Assembly: GCF_011326725.1 (NCBI RefSeq)
Contig: NZ_JAANCO010000002.1
Coordinates: 1 to 64,000, forward strand
Reading direction: 5' to 3'
Origin: Microbacterium excoecariae
GTDB lineage: Bacteria; Actinomycetota; Actinomycetes; Actinomycetales; Microbacteriaceae
Length of the DNA: 64,000 bases
Part shown: positions 37,764 through 46,416 of the stretch, one piece after another
Layout: each line of letters opens with the position of its first letter
How positions within the stretch are numbered: the first letter of the stretch is position 1
Position numbers and translations under genes: made by a program
The notes under the pieces: generated by a model
Seen by the model: the letters and a program-made list of their open reading frames with translations, nothing else
Database searches by the model: none
What the model was told of the DNA's origin: nothing

Positions 37764-38596
37764 GCGATCACCTGCCGCTGCGATCCGAGGCCCTCGATCT
37801 CGACCTCGACGACGTCGCCCGAGGCGAGATAGGGGAAGCGCCCCGAGAGCGCGACGCCCTCGGGCGTGCCCGTGAGGACGAGGTCTCCCGCCTCGAGGGC
37901 GAGGAACTGGCTGAGGCGATACACGATCTCGTCGACGCCGAAGATGAGGTCGGCCGTGGAGGAGTCCTGGCGGGGCTCGGCGTTGACGAAGCTCCGGAGG
38001 CGGAGGCTCGCGGGGTCCACCTCGTCGGCCGTGACGAGGTGGGGGCCGACGGGCGAGAAGCCGGGGAAGGCCTTCCCCTTGCTCCACTGTCCGCCCGAGC
38101 GCTCGAGCTGCCACTCGCGCTCCGAGAGGTCGTTCGCGACGACGTATCCGGCGATGTGCGCCCGCGACTCGGCGGGCGAGGCGAGGTAGCTCGCGCGGCG
38201 GCCGATGACGACGCCGAGCTCCACTTCCCAGTCCGTCTTCGTGCTCCCGGGCGGGAGCGGGACGTCGTCGTCCGGTCCGGCGAGGGTGTTGGGGGTCTTG
38301 AGGAAGACGACGAGGTCCTCGGGCGGGGCGGATCCGGACTCGGCCGCGTGCGCGGCGTAGTTCATGCCGACGCACACGATCGCGGACGGGCGGGCGATCG
38401 GCGCGCCGAGGCGCTGGCCCGCGCGCTCGATGCGCGGCAGCTCGCCGGCGTCGGCCGCCGCGCGCGCGGCCGCCAGACCGTTCTCGAGGAAGGCGCCGTC
38501 GATGTCCGTGGTCAGGCCGGACAGATCGAGGAAGTGGTCGGATCGGGCGATGACCGGGCGCTCTGCCCCCGGCGCCCCGATGCGGGCGAGATGCAT
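37760..38596 (-). CDS. FAH-family hydrolase, probable 2,4-diketo-3-deoxy-L-fuconate hydrolase
   Basis: 278 residues from the ATG at 38596, preceded by AAAGGAGAATC. The fumarylacetoacetase fold is marked by CVGMNYAAHAAE, FLKTPNTLAGP, the metal-binding DWEVELGVVIG and FPGFSPVGPHLV. In this pathway the enzyme splits the diketo acid into pyruvate and L-lactate. It opens a two-gene unit with the SDR and is divergent from L-fuconate dehydratase. An operator half-site lies 15 bases upstream. Confidence 0.88.
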   Translation of the reverse strand: MHLARIGAPGAERPVIARSDHFLDLSGLTTDIDGAFLENGLAAARAAADAGELPRIERAGQRLGAPIARPSAIVCVGMNYAAHAAESGSAPPEDLVVFLKTPNTLAGPDDDVPLPPGSTKTDWEVELGVVIGRRASYLASPAESRAHIAGYVVANDLSEREWQLERSGGQWSKGKAFPGFSPVGPHLVTADEVDPASLRLRSFVNAEPRQDSSTADLIFGVDEIVYRLSQFLALEAGDLVLTGTPEGVALSGRFPYLASGDVVEVEIEGLGSQRQVIA

Positions 38597-38610
38597 GATT
38601 CTCCTTTGAA

Positions 38611-38621
38611 CATCCGAACTT
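38611..38621. promoter_or_regulatory. GntR-type operator before the FAH-SDR unit
   Basis: ACATCCGAACT matches 9 of 11 positions of ACATCSGATGT. It sits just upstream of the ribosome-binding site of the FAH gene, in the 111-base gap shared with the dehydratase gene. The cognate -10/-35 on the minus strand is unclear. Confidence 0.5.
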
Positions 38622-38661
38622 TGTGCCGACCCTCGCGGGTCGCACGGGTTGAGCGTAGCAG

Positions 38662-38691
38662 TTGACGCCACAGAGATCCGATGTTTATGGT
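38662..38691 (+). promoter_or_regulatory. Promoter with GntR operator for the dehydratase operon
   Basis: TTGACG (38662-38667) and TATGGT (38686-38691) are 18 bases apart. AGATCCGATGT (38675-38685), 10 of 11 matches to the shared motif, fills the spacer up to the -10, the same arrangement as at the importer promoter. Confidence 0.62.
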
Positions 38692-38707
38692 TTCCCCAGG
38701 AGGATCA

Positions 38708-40003
38708 ATGACGACCATCACTTCCGTCGACACGGCGGACATTCGCTTTCCGACCTCGGCGCAGCTCGACGGCTCCGACGCCATGAACCCGGATCCCGAC
38801 TATTCGGCGGCCTATGTCGTCGTCCGCACCGACGCGGGCGACGGTCACGAGGGGCACGCCTTCGCGTTCACGATTGGCCGGGGCAACGACGTCCAGGTAG
38901 CCGCGATCGACCTGCTGCGCGACCACCTCGTGGGCCGCGAGGCGGAGCCGTTGCTGGCGGACATGGGATCCGCCTGGCGCCTCCTCGCGCACGACTCGCA
39001 GCTCCGGTGGCTCGGGCCGGAGAAGGGCGTCATGCACATGGCCATCGGTGCGGTGCTCAACGCGCTCTGGGACCTCAAGGCCAAGCGCGCCGGGCTGCCG
39101 CTCTGGCGGTTGCTCGCGCGCATGAGCCCCGAGGAGCTCGCGGACCTCGTCGACTACCGCTACCTGAGCGACGCGCTCACGCGCGAGGAGGCCGTCGAGA
39201 TCCTGCGCGCCGCCGAACCGGGGCGCCGCGAGCGCGAGGAGACCCTCGTGCGCGTTGGCTACCCGGCCTACACGACGACGCCCGGGTGGCTCGGCTATTC
39301 GGACGAGAAGCTCGCTCGGCTGTGTCGCGAGGCGATCGCCGACGGGTTCAGGCAGATCAAGCTCAAGGTGGGCGCCTCGCGCGAGGACGACATCCGGCGC
39401 CTCGCGATCGCCCGTGACGTCGTGGGGGAGGGGTTCCCCATCGCCATCGACGCGAACCAGCGCTGGGACGTCTCGGACGCGATCGACTGGATCCGCGACC
39501 TCGCGCCCTACGGCCTCGCGTGGGTCGAGGAGCCGACGAGCCCCGACGACCTCCTGGGCCACGCCGCGATCGCGCAGGGGATCGCCCCCGTCCCGGTCGC
39601 CACGGGTGAGCATGTGCACAACCGCGTCATGTTCAAGCAGTTCCTCCAGGCGGGCGCGCTCGAGGTGATGCAGATCGACGCGGCGCGGGTCGGCGGGGTG
39701 AACGAGAACATCGCCCACCTCCTCCTCGCGGCCAAGTTCGGCGTGCGCGTGTGCCCGCACGCGGGCGGTGTCGGCCTCTGCGAAGCCGTGCAGCACCTCT
39801 CGATGTTCGACTTCGTCGCTGTATCCGGGACGATGGACGGGCGCATGATCGAGTACGTCGACCACCTCCACGAGCACTTCGTGACGCCGACGCGCGTCGA
39901 GGGCGGGCGCTACCTCGCCCCCGAGGCGCCGGGCGCCGGCACCGAGATGCGCGCCGACTCCCGGGCCGAGTACACGCGCCGCGCCGCGGGGGTGACCGCG
40001 TGA
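38708..40003 (+). CDS. L-fuconate dehydratase (enolase superfamily)
   Basis: 431 residues from the ATG at 38708, behind AGGAGG. Active-site residues of the mandelate racemase subgroup are all visible: Lys218 and Lys220 (IKLKVG), Asp248 (AIDANQ), Glu274 (WVEEP), Glu301 (ATGEH) and His351 (CPHAGG). From memory Lys220 to His351 match the numbering of Xanthomonas L-fuconate dehydratase. It dehydrates L-fuconate to 2-keto-3-deoxy-L-fuconate. A start at 38681 is rejected because it overlaps the operator. The stop overlaps the reductase GTG (GTGA). Confidence 0.93.
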   Translation: MTTITSVDTADIRFPTSAQLDGSDAMNPDPDYSAAYVVVRTDAGDGHEGHAFAFTIGRGNDVQVAAIDLLRDHLVGREAEPLLADMGSAWRLLAHDSQLRWLGPEKGVMHMAIGAVLNALWDLKAKRAGLPLWRLLARMSPEELADLVDYRYLSDALTREEAVEILRAAEPGRREREETLVRVGYPAYTTTPGWLGYSDEKLARLCREAIADGFRQIKLKVGASREDDIRRLAIARDVVGEGFPIAIDANQRWDVSDAIDWIRDLAPYGLAWVEEPTSPDDLLGHAAIAQGIAPVPVATGEHVHNRVMFKQFLQAGALEVMQIDAARVGGVNENIAHLLLAAKFGVRVCPHAGGVGLCEAVQHLSMFDFVAVSGTMDGRMIEYVDHLHEHFVTPTRVEGGRYLAPEAPGAGTEMRADSRAEYTRRAAGVTA

Positions 40004-40938
40004 TCGAGCGGCTGGGGTTCGGCGCCGCGTCGATCGGGAACCTGTACCGCGAGGTGCCCGACGCCCAGGCCCGCGCGGCCCTCGATGCCGCGTGGGAGGG
40101 CGGGATCCGCACGTTCGACACGGCGCCGCACTACGGGCTGGGCCTCAGCGAGCGGCGCCTCGGGGAGTTCCTCCGCGACAAGCCCCGCGACGCCTTCCGC
40201 CTGTCGACGAAGGTGGGCCGGATCCTCGAGCCGAACCCGCACTTTGCCGGCGGCACGGACGCGGCCGATGGGTTCGCCGTTCCGGACGATCTCGTCCGCC
40301 GGTGGGACCCGAGCCTCGAGGGTATGGAGCGCTCGCTGGCGGACTCGCTGTCGCGTCTCGGGCTCGACCGCGTCGACACCCTCTTCCTTCACGACCCCGA
40401 CGTGTACGGGCTCGACGACGGCCTCCGGCGGGGCCTGCCCGCGCTAGCGGAGCTGCGCGCTCGCGGACTGGTGGAGCGGATCGGCGTGGGCGTCAACAGC
40501 GCCAAGGCCGCCGCGCGTGCCGTGCGCGAGGGCGACCTGGACGTCGTCATGATTGCGGGGCGGTACACGCTGCTCGAGCAGCCCGCGCTCGCCGACCTCC
40601 TGCCGCTCTGCGCGGAGCGCGGCGTGCGCGTGCTCGCCGTCGCCGTGTTCAACTCGGGGCTCCTCGCGGCGGCGGATCCGTCCCGGGCCCACTACAACTA
40701 CGGCGACGTGCCGCCCGAGCTCCTCCGGCGCACGGAGCGCCTGCGCGAGGTCTGCGATCGGCACGGCGTCGCGCTGCCGGCGGCCGCGATCCAGTACCCG
40801 CTGCGCCACCCCGCCGTGGAGAGCGTGATCGTCGGCACCTCCCGCGCCGCCGCGGTGCGCGAGAACCTCGCGCACGCCGCGGCCCCGATCCCGGAGGAGC
40901 TCTGGGAGGCGCTGCGCGACGAGGGCCTCGCGCCCTAG
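40000..40938 (+). CDS. Aldo-keto reductase, probable L-fucose dehydrogenase
   Basis: 312 residues with a GTG start coupled to the dehydratase. The AKR catalytic tetrad is visible as Asp and Tyr in DTAPHYGLG, Lys in STKVG and His in LFLHDPD. The [13 protein letters not shown] start is typical of the L-fucose dehydrogenase / D-threo-aldose 1-dehydrogenase branch, which oxidises L-fucose at C1 to the lactone. Its TAG stop shares four bases (CTAG) with the stop of the converging lactonase gene. Confidence 0.88.
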   Translation: MIERLGFGAASIGNLYREVPDAQARAALDAAWEGGIRTFDTAPHYGLGLSERRLGEFLRDKPRDAFRLSTKVGRILEPNPHFAGGTDAADGFAVPDDLVRRWDPSLEGMERSLADSLSRLGLDRVDTLFLHDPDVYGLDDGLRRGLPALAELRARGLVERIGVGVNSAKAAARAVREGDLDVVMIAGRYTLLEQPALADLLPLCAERGVRVLAVAVFNSGLLAAADPSRAHYNYGDVPPELLRRTERLREVCDRHGVALPAAAIQYPLRHPAVESVIVGTSRAAAVRENLAHAAAPIPEELWEALRDEGLAP

Positions 40939-41753
40939 CGGATCCGGTAGGCGTCGCGCGCGTTCGCGTGCGCGACGCCGTCCCACGCGGATCCGCTGGC
41001 CGCGCGGACCATCTCGGCCCATCGCGTCGTCTCGAGCCCCGCGTCCCGCCCCGTGCTCACGGGCCAGTCGCTGCCGTAGAGGCAGCGCTCGGGCCCGAAC
41101 GCCGCGATCGTCTCGGCGAGGAACGCCAGCGCGTGCGCGTCGAACGCCGCGGTCGTCGACGCCTCGCCGCGGAGACCCGACAGCTTGGCGCGCACCGTCG
41201 GCCGCTCGGCCAGGCGCTTGAGGGCCGCCCGCCACTGGCGCCCCTCCACCGAGGCCGGCCCGGCGTCGACCGGCGGCTTGCCGCAGTGGTCGAGGATGAT
41301 CGTCGTCTCGGGTGCGGCGTCCACGAGCCCGCAGAGCGCGTCGAGCTGCTCGAACCGCACGCACGCGTCGAAGGCGAGGCCCGCGGCGCCGACGGCGCGG
41401 AGGCCCTCGCGGACGGCCGGATCGGCGAACACCTCGTCGCGGAGGCTCTGCAGAAGGTGCCGCACGCCGCGGACGAGCGGTCGGGCGCCGAGCGCCTCGA
41501 GGTCCGCCGCGGCGTGCGCGAGGTCGATGTCGGCGACGATGCCCGCGAGGCCCGGCCAGGCGAGCGACTCGACCCACGCCACCTCCTCGAGCGGCGTCGC
41601 GCGCACGTCGGCCTCGACGAAGATCCACGCGGTCGTCACTCCGTCGGCGAGCGCGGACGGCAGGCGCGGCCCGTCGAGCGGCGTGCCCGCGACCCAGTCG
41701 ATGGGGAGGGATCGTGGATCCCACACGTGCGCGTGCGCGTCGAGCAGGGGCAT
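40935..41753 (-). CDS. Amidohydrolase, probable L-fuconolactonase
   Basis: 272 residues from the ATG at 41753, behind GGGAGGGC. The amidohydrolase family 2 fold is marked by LLDAHAHVWDP at the start, DHCGKPP in the middle and YGSDWPV near the end. Members of this COG3618-type group open sugar lactones; here L-fuconolactone to L-fuconate fits the pathway. It lies four bases after the mutarotase gene in the gntR unit. Confidence 0.87.
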   Translation of the reverse strand: MPLLDAHAHVWDPRSLPIDWVAGTPLDGPRLPSALADGVTTAWIFVEADVRATPLEEVAWVESLAWPGLAGIVADIDLAHAAADLEALGARPLVRGVRHLLQSLRDEVFADPAVREGLRAVGAAGLAFDACVRFEQLDALCGLVDAAPETTIILDHCGKPPVDAGPASVEGRQWRAALKRLAERPTVRAKLSGLRGEASTTAAFDAHALAFLAETIAAFGPERCLYGSDWPVSTGRDAGLETTRWAEMVRAASGSAWDGVAHANARDAYRIR

Positions 41754-41757
41754 CGCC

Positions 41758-42087
41758 TCAGCCCTCCCGCTGGGCGCGCAGGTCCCACACCTCGGCGAGC
41801 GGTGCCGTGCCTTCCGCGCCGTCGGAATCTCGGAACAGCTCGACGAAGCGTCCGATGTCTGCCTGCCAGGCGTGGTCGGCCGGGTCATCCGCCAGGGCGG
41901 CGCGCGCCGCGTCCCAGTCGTCGCAATCGACAAGGTGGAACAGGCGTTCGCCGGAGCGCCAGATCGTCCAGTCACGGATACCGATGCGCGTGAACGTCGC
42001 GACGAGGTCGTCGGGGATCCGCGCGTGGCGGCGGACGTAGTCTGCCTCGGCGCCGGGACGGATCTCGGAGTGCAGAACGACGCGCAT
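41758..42087 (-). CDS. L-rhamnose/L-fucose mutarotase-family protein
   Basis: 109 residues, the length of the RhaM family (formerly DUF718). VVLHSEIRPGAEADYVRRH includes the conserved Tyr17 and His21; WTIWRSGERLFHLVDCDD follows. It interconverts alpha and beta anomers, supplying the form used by the dehydrogenase. Context points to L-fucose. Its ATG overlaps the gntR stop (TGATG). Confidence 0.87.
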   Translation of the reverse strand: MRVVLHSEIRPGAEADYVRRHARIPDDLVATFTRIGIRDWTIWRSGERLFHLVDCDDWDAARAALADDPADHAWQADIGRFVELFRDSDGAEGTAPLAEVWDLRAQREG

Positions 42088-42758
42088 CAGCGTGCTCCCC
42101 GTAGCCAGCGCTCGACGCCCGAGACGTGCGCGATCATGAGCGCCTCCGCCAGCTCCGCGTCGCCGTGGCGCAGCGCCTCGACGATGCCGCGGTGCTCGTC
42201 GATCGTGCGCGCCACGGATCCGCCCTGCGTGATGCCTCGCCAGACGCGCGCCCGGACGGTGTGGCTCGAGAGCGAGTCGACGAGGTGGGCGAGGTACGCG
42301 TTGCCCGACGCGCCCGCGATCCGCGCGTGAAAGTCCACGTCGTGTGCGACCAGGTGCTCGATGTCGGTGTCGTGCGCGATGTCCTCGAGCAGGCGATCCA
42401 GCTCGCCCAGCTCCTCCTCGCCGATGCGCGCGCTCGCGAGCGCGACGGCCTTCGGCTCGAGCATCCGCCGCACGGCGAGGATCTCGAGGATTGAGTCGTC
42501 CTGGTGAAGGTCCACGACGAAGCTCATCGCTTCGAGGAGCAGATCGGGCTTGAGGCTCGTGACGTACGTCCCGTCGCCCCGGCGCACGTCCAGGACGCGG
42601 ATCACCTCCAGCGCTTTGACGGCCTCGCGGAGCGAGCTGCGCGAGAGGCCGAGCCGCTCGCTCAGTTCCTTCTCCGGGGGGAGCCGGCTGCCGGGCGACA
42701 GCTCGCCGGACACGATCATGTCCTTAATTTTGAGAATCGCCTCGTCGGTGACGGCCAT
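42087..42758 (-). CDS. GntR-family regulator with FCD domain, fucose cluster
   Basis: 223 residues. The N-terminal winged helix-turn-helix shows LPPEKELSERLGLSRSSLREAVKALEVI; the C-terminal all-helical FCD domain (AVRRMLEPKAVALASARI, then HVDFHARIAGASGN-like) binds a small acid or sugar acid through a metal. It is probably the repressor of the four ACATCSGATGT sites, one of them in front of itself. The effector may be L-fuconate or a keto acid (inference). TAGGGT ends six bases before its ATG, so the mRNA may be leaderless. Confidence 0.9.
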   Translation of the reverse strand: MAVTDEAILKIKDMIVSGELSPGSRLPPEKELSERLGLSRSSLREAVKALEVIRVLDVRRGDGTYVTSLKPDLLLEAMSFVVDLHQDDSILEILAVRRMLEPKAVALASARIGEEELGELDRLLEDIAHDTDIEHLVAHDVDFHARIAGASGNAYLAHLVDSLSSHTVRARVWRGITQGGSVARTIDEHRGIVEALRHGDAELAEALMIAHVSGVERWLRGAR

Positions 42759-42764
42759 GGCCCC

Positions 42765-42785
42765 ACCCTAGCAATGATCGGATGT
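42765..42785 (-). promoter_or_regulatory. gntR -10 box and operator
   Basis: TAGGGT on the minus strand (42765-42770) would start transcription at or next to the gntR ATG. TGATCGGATGT (plus-strand reading, 42775-42785), 9 of 11 matches to the cluster motif, lies just upstream of it, implying autoregulation. Confidence 0.5.
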
Positions 42786-42798
42786 CTGTGGAGTCCCG

Positions 42799-45672
42799 CT
42801 ACGAGCGCCGACGCGCGACGGCGACGATCACCAAGCCGGCCACGACGATCACAAGCGCGCCGCCGAGCGCGGGCCAGAGGATGCTTCCGCCCGTCGGCGA
42901 GAGATCCGAGGTCGGCCCCGCGTCGCCCGAGCCGGGCGTCCCGGATCCGCCGTCCGACTCGGGCCCCGTCACGGCGGTGGCCGACGGAGTGGGGTCGGTC
43001 CCGGGGTCCGTGGTCGTATCGGGCGTGGGGTCGGGGCTCGGGGTGGGATCCGGCGTGGGCTCGGGATCCGTGGTGGGATCCGGCGTAGGCGTGACGTCGA
43101 TCGGGTCGTAGGTGTTCGTGATCTCGCACGATGCGACCTGACCGAGGCGTAGTGCGAGCTCCGCCGTCCCGGCGCCGGACTGGGTGAGCGCGTCGCCCGC
43201 ATCGGCGTCGTCGACCACGCACACCCACTCGCCGGGGACGTAGTCGCCCGCGCCCTCCGCGGACGACGACTCATCAAGCTCGTACACGCCCGCGTCGACG
43301 CCCGTCGCGGAGACCTCGCCGGCGCCGGTGAGCGCGGAACCGACGCCGGTCGCCGAGACCTGCCAGTCCTCCGGCGTGAGCGTCCCGCCCTCGACGTTCT
43401 TCGCGAGCGCGAGGGTCGGCCCGATCGCGCGGTTCGTCGCGATGCACAGGGCGCGGTCGCCGTAGTCGAGCGTGGCGGTACGGGTCTCCGGGTCGAAGGC
43501 GATGGGGTTGCCGCCGGCGTCCTGCGCCTCGCACGCCCAGGTCCCCTCGTATCCGCGCGGTCCGACCTCGCGGAACACGTACGCGCCGGGCGCCGTCTCG
43601 CGCTCCGTCGTGCCGCCGAAGCCGAGGTAGGCGGCGGCTCCCGGGCCGCGGGCGAGCAGGAGGAAGCTCGTCGGCGTGGCCGCATCGCGGAACTGCTGCC
43701 CCTCGATGACCTTCTCGAGCTGGAGGGTCGGCATCACAGCGGCGTTGGTGACGGTGCACACGGCGTCGGTGCTGCCGGCGACGGTGGCGTCCGAGCCCAC
43801 GAGCTCGGCGCCCGTGCAGGACCAGCCCTCGGAGACGTAGCCTTCCGGCCCGCCCGACTCGTCGAGCGACCAGACGCTGCCTGCCGGCACGGCGACGCGG
43901 GTCACCGACTCGGCGCCGGTCGACCCGGAGAACGCGCCGGCGGTGCCCTCCGCCGACAGAGTCCATTCCTCGGGCGCGGCGGGCGTGCCCGCCTCGGCCG
44001 TGACGTTCTTCACGAGCGTCAGCGTGGACCCCGTCCAGGCGTTCGTGATCGTGCAGGTCACCGAGGTGTCGGTGTCGGGGATCGTCACGACATCGTCCGA
44101 TAGGCCATCGAACGCGTTGCCGGTGTCGTCGTCGACGCAGGACCATCCGCGGGACGCGTACCCGTCCGGGCCGCTGGCCTCGGCGAGGGCGTAATCGCCC
44201 GGCTCCACCGCCGCGAACGTGACGTCGGCGGATCCGGACGCCCCCGTGATCGCGCCCTCGGAGCCTGTCGCCGCGAGAACGAAGTCCTCGGCGCCGGCGG
44301 CGCCGCCCCCGGTGTTCACGACCTCCTTGACGAGGGTGAGGTGCGAGGTCTGCGCCGTGTTGGTGATCGTGCAGGTGACGTCTTCGCCCGCGGCGACAGC
44401 GACCTCGCTCACGTAGTCATTCGACCCCGTGCACACCCAGCCGTCCGTGACGTACCCGGCGGTGGGGCCGGTCTCCGAGAGCTGATAGGTGCCCGGCACG
44501 ACCGTCGCGTCGGTGACGGCCGCGGATCCGGTCGCGCCCGAGATCGTCTCGTCCGGCCCCGCGGCCGACAGCTCCCACGACGTGGGCGGCTGGGCGCTGT
44601 CCTCCACGCGCTTGACGAGCGTGAGATGCCCGCCCTCGAAGGTGTTCACGATCGTGCACTCGATGTCCTCGTCCCCCGTCACCGTGAGGACGCCCCCCGG
44701 GGCCGCCATCTCGGATCCCGTGCGCACGTCGACGCAGGCCCAGTCGCTCGCGGTGTAGCCCGCGGGTCCGTTCTCGGCGAGCGTGTACACACCGGCGGCG
44801 ATGCCCGCGTGGGTGACGGCGGTGGATCCGGTCACGCCGGACACCGGCGTCGGCCCCGTGGCCGACAGCTCCCACTCGGTCGCCGCGTCGAGCGGTACCC
44901 CCTCCGGGCCCGCCACCTCCTTGACCAGCGACAGTTGGGGGTAGGCGGCGGTGTTCGTGATCGAGCAGGTAATCGACTGCGCGAGCTCCACGGCGATGGC
45001 GCCATTCCCGTCGACGGGGATCGCCGTTGCGGGGGTGGTCGCCGAGTCGACGCACGTCCAGGAGCCGGCCTCGTACCCCTCGGGCCCGCCGTACTCGCGC
45101 AGGGTGTACTGGCCGATGCGCACGGGCTGCTGCGTGACCGCCTCGGATCCGCTCGCGCCCGACACGCTCATCGGCCCCTGCGCCTCGAGCGTCCAGTCCG
45201 ACGGATCCGCGCCGCCTCCGTCGACGTTCTTGACGAGGGTGATGGTCGGGGAGATCGCCTCGTTCGTGATCGTGCAGGTCAGCTGCTCGTCGGCCTCGAT
45301 CGTGATGATGCGGACGGGCTCGGTCGTGACGTCGCCGCCGCAGTCCCAGCTCGCGAACCGGTACCCGCCGGGGGAGTTCTCGGTGACGATCTCCGAGATC
45401 TCGTAGGTTCCCGCCGGCACCAGCTCGCTCTGGACGCCGTTGAGGCCCTGCCCGCGGATGACCTCGCCCGTGTCGACGTTGACGGCCTGGACGTCCCACA
45501 GCGAGCGGTCGCCCACACTCGAGCCGGTCGCGAGGTTCTCGATCTGCTTGAACAGAGACAGGCGCGCCTCGCCCGCGGCGGCGGCCGGCGCGGCCGAAAC
45601 GAGACCCGCTACGGCGAGCGCGGCGGCAACTCCGAGCGCCGCGAGTTTCGTGATGGTGCGCTGTGTCGTCAT
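42799..45672 (-). CDS. Secreted protein of eight SpaA/Cna-B-like repeats with a sorting-signal-like tail
   Basis: 957 residues. A signal peptide (about 1-33, ending AAPAAAAG) is followed by eight repeats of about 105-115 residues. Each opens with an LxLxK strand (for example ITLVKNV, LSLVKEV, LTLVKRV), has a Y-x-L-x-E-like strand and ends with C-x-I-T-N or a variant. The Lys, Glu and Asn are the residues that form isopeptide bonds in SpaA/Cna-B domains. Two Cys per repeat could form a disulfide. A Pro/Asp/Thr linker, LSPTGG, a membrane span and RRRS end the protein. It is probably a wall-attached surface stalk. GGGGGGAAG precedes the ATG. Confidence 0.85.
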   Translation of the reverse strand: MTTQRTITKLAALGVAAALAVAGLVSAAPAAAAGEARLSLFKQIENLATGSSVGDRSLWDVQAVNVDTGEVIRGQGLNGVQSELVPAGTYEISEIVTENSPGGYRFASWDCGGDVTTEPVRIITIEADEQLTCTITNEAISPTITLVKNVDGGGADPSDWTLEAQGPMSVSGASGSEAVTQQPVRIGQYTLREYGGPEGYEAGSWTCVDSATTPATAIPVDGNGAIAVELAQSITCSITNTAAYPQLSLVKEVAGPEGVPLDAATEWELSATGPTPVSGVTGSTAVTHAGIAAGVYTLAENGPAGYTASDWACVDVRTGSEMAAPGGVLTVTGDEDIECTIVNTFEGGHLTLVKRVEDSAQPPTSWELSAAGPDETISGATGSAAVTDATVVPGTYQLSETGPTAGYVTDGWVCTGSNDYVSEVAVAAGEDVTCTITNTAQTSHLTLVKEVVNTGGGAAGAEDFVLAATGSEGAITGASGSADVTFAAVEPGDYALAEASGPDGYASRGWSCVDDDTGNAFDGLSDDVVTIPDTDTSVTCTITNAWTGSTLTLVKNVTAEAGTPAAPEEWTLSAEGTAGAFSGSTGAESVTRVAVPAGSVWSLDESGGPEGYVSEGWSCTGAELVGSDATVAGSTDAVCTVTNAAVMPTLQLEKVIEGQQFRDAATPTSFLLLARGPGAAAYLGFGGTTERETAPGAYVFREVGPRGYEGTWACEAQDAGGNPIAFDPETRTATLDYGDRALCIATNRAIGPTLALAKNVEGGTLTPEDWQVSATGVGSALTGAGEVSATGVDAGVYELDESSSAEGAGDYVPGEWVCVVDDADAGDALTQSGAGTAELALRLGQVASCEITNTYDPIDVTPTPDPTTDPEPTPDPTPSPDPTPDTTTDPGTDPTPSATAVTGPESDGGSGTPGSGDAGPTSDLSPTGGSILWPALGGALVIVVAGLVIVAVARRRS

Positions 45673-45768
45673 ACTGCTTCCCCCCGAAGCCCGTCCGATA
45701 CGCGTCACGCTACCGCGCGGCTTCGGCGCGCGATAGTTTCCGCATTCCGGCGGCGAGGTGCGCACCGC

Positions 45769-45780
45769 ATACAACTGTAT
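45769..45780. promoter_or_regulatory. Candidate TetR operator
   Basis: ATACA and TGTAT flank a two-base centre, ten bases before the TetR-type start codon. TACAAC (45770-45775) within it may be the -10 box. Another overlapping pair (CAAC/GTTG) lies at 45772-45785. The gap 45673-45768 shows no gene. Confidence 0.35.
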
Positions 45781-45789
45781 TGTTGACCC

Positions 45790-46338
45790 GTGCCCGAGCT
45801 CCCCCCGCGCCTCCATGTCACCCGTGCCCTCCTGGCCGTTCTCGCGGACGCGGGCATGGATGGGGTGAGCGTACGGCGCGTGGCCGCCCGCGCGGGTTTG
45901 TCGATCGGGGCCGTGCAGCACCACTTCCCGACCAAGGCCGCGATGCTGGCCGCGGCCGCAGCCGTGCTCCATGCGGCCGACGAGGAGAGGGACCTCCCCG
46001 CCGCACCCCGCGAACGTCTCGCGGCGCTCCTCGACGCGCGGATCCCCGCCAGCAGCGTGGATCCGCTCGCCCGCGTGTGGCTGGCGCTCGCCGCGCACGC
46101 CGCCGTCGACGACGCGACGAATGACGCGATCGTCGGGCTGGCATCCGATCGCCGCCGGCAGCTCGCGGAGACCCTTGATGCCTGCGGCGCATCGACCGCC
46201 GCCGCGCGTCGCGGCGCGACCGAGCTGAGCGCGCTCGCCGACGGCCTCGCCGTTCAAGTCGTCTCGGAGCGCGGGGCGCTCCCGCCCGCGATCGCGCGCG
46301 ACGTTCTTCGGGCGCGCGCCGCCGCCCTCACGCCCTGA
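45790..46338 (+). CDS. TetR-family regulator
   Basis: 182 residues with a GTG start. The N-terminal helix-turn-helix (VSVRRVAARAGLSIGAVQHHFPTKAAML) is typical; the C-terminal ligand domain is Ala/Arg-rich and not further assignable. It is divergent from the repeat protein and upstream of the glycosyltransferase, either of which could be its target. No clear ribosome-binding site is seen, so a very short leader is possible. Confidence 0.82.
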   Translation: MPELPPRLHVTRALLAVLADAGMDGVSVRRVAARAGLSIGAVQHHFPTKAAMLAAAAAVLHAADEERDLPAAPRERLAALLDARIPASSVDPLARVWLALAAHAAVDDATNDAIVGLASDRRRQLAETLDACGASTAAARRGATELSALADGLAVQVVSERGALPPAIARDVLRARAAALTP

Positions 46339-46416
46339 CCGATATACCTACACGCCGACGTTCCGATGGGCGAAAGCGGGGCATCGGGGCGCTAGCGTCG
46401 GGGGTGGGGAGGACGT

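Noticed and set aside
38681..38707. An earlier start for L-fuconate dehydratase (38681)
   Set aside because: It overlaps the operator and -10 box; AGGAGG before 38708 decides the start.
42799..45672. A CRISPR array or DNA satellite
   Set aside because: The repetition is at protein level, with units of over 300 bases that diverge in DNA sequence and stay in one frame.
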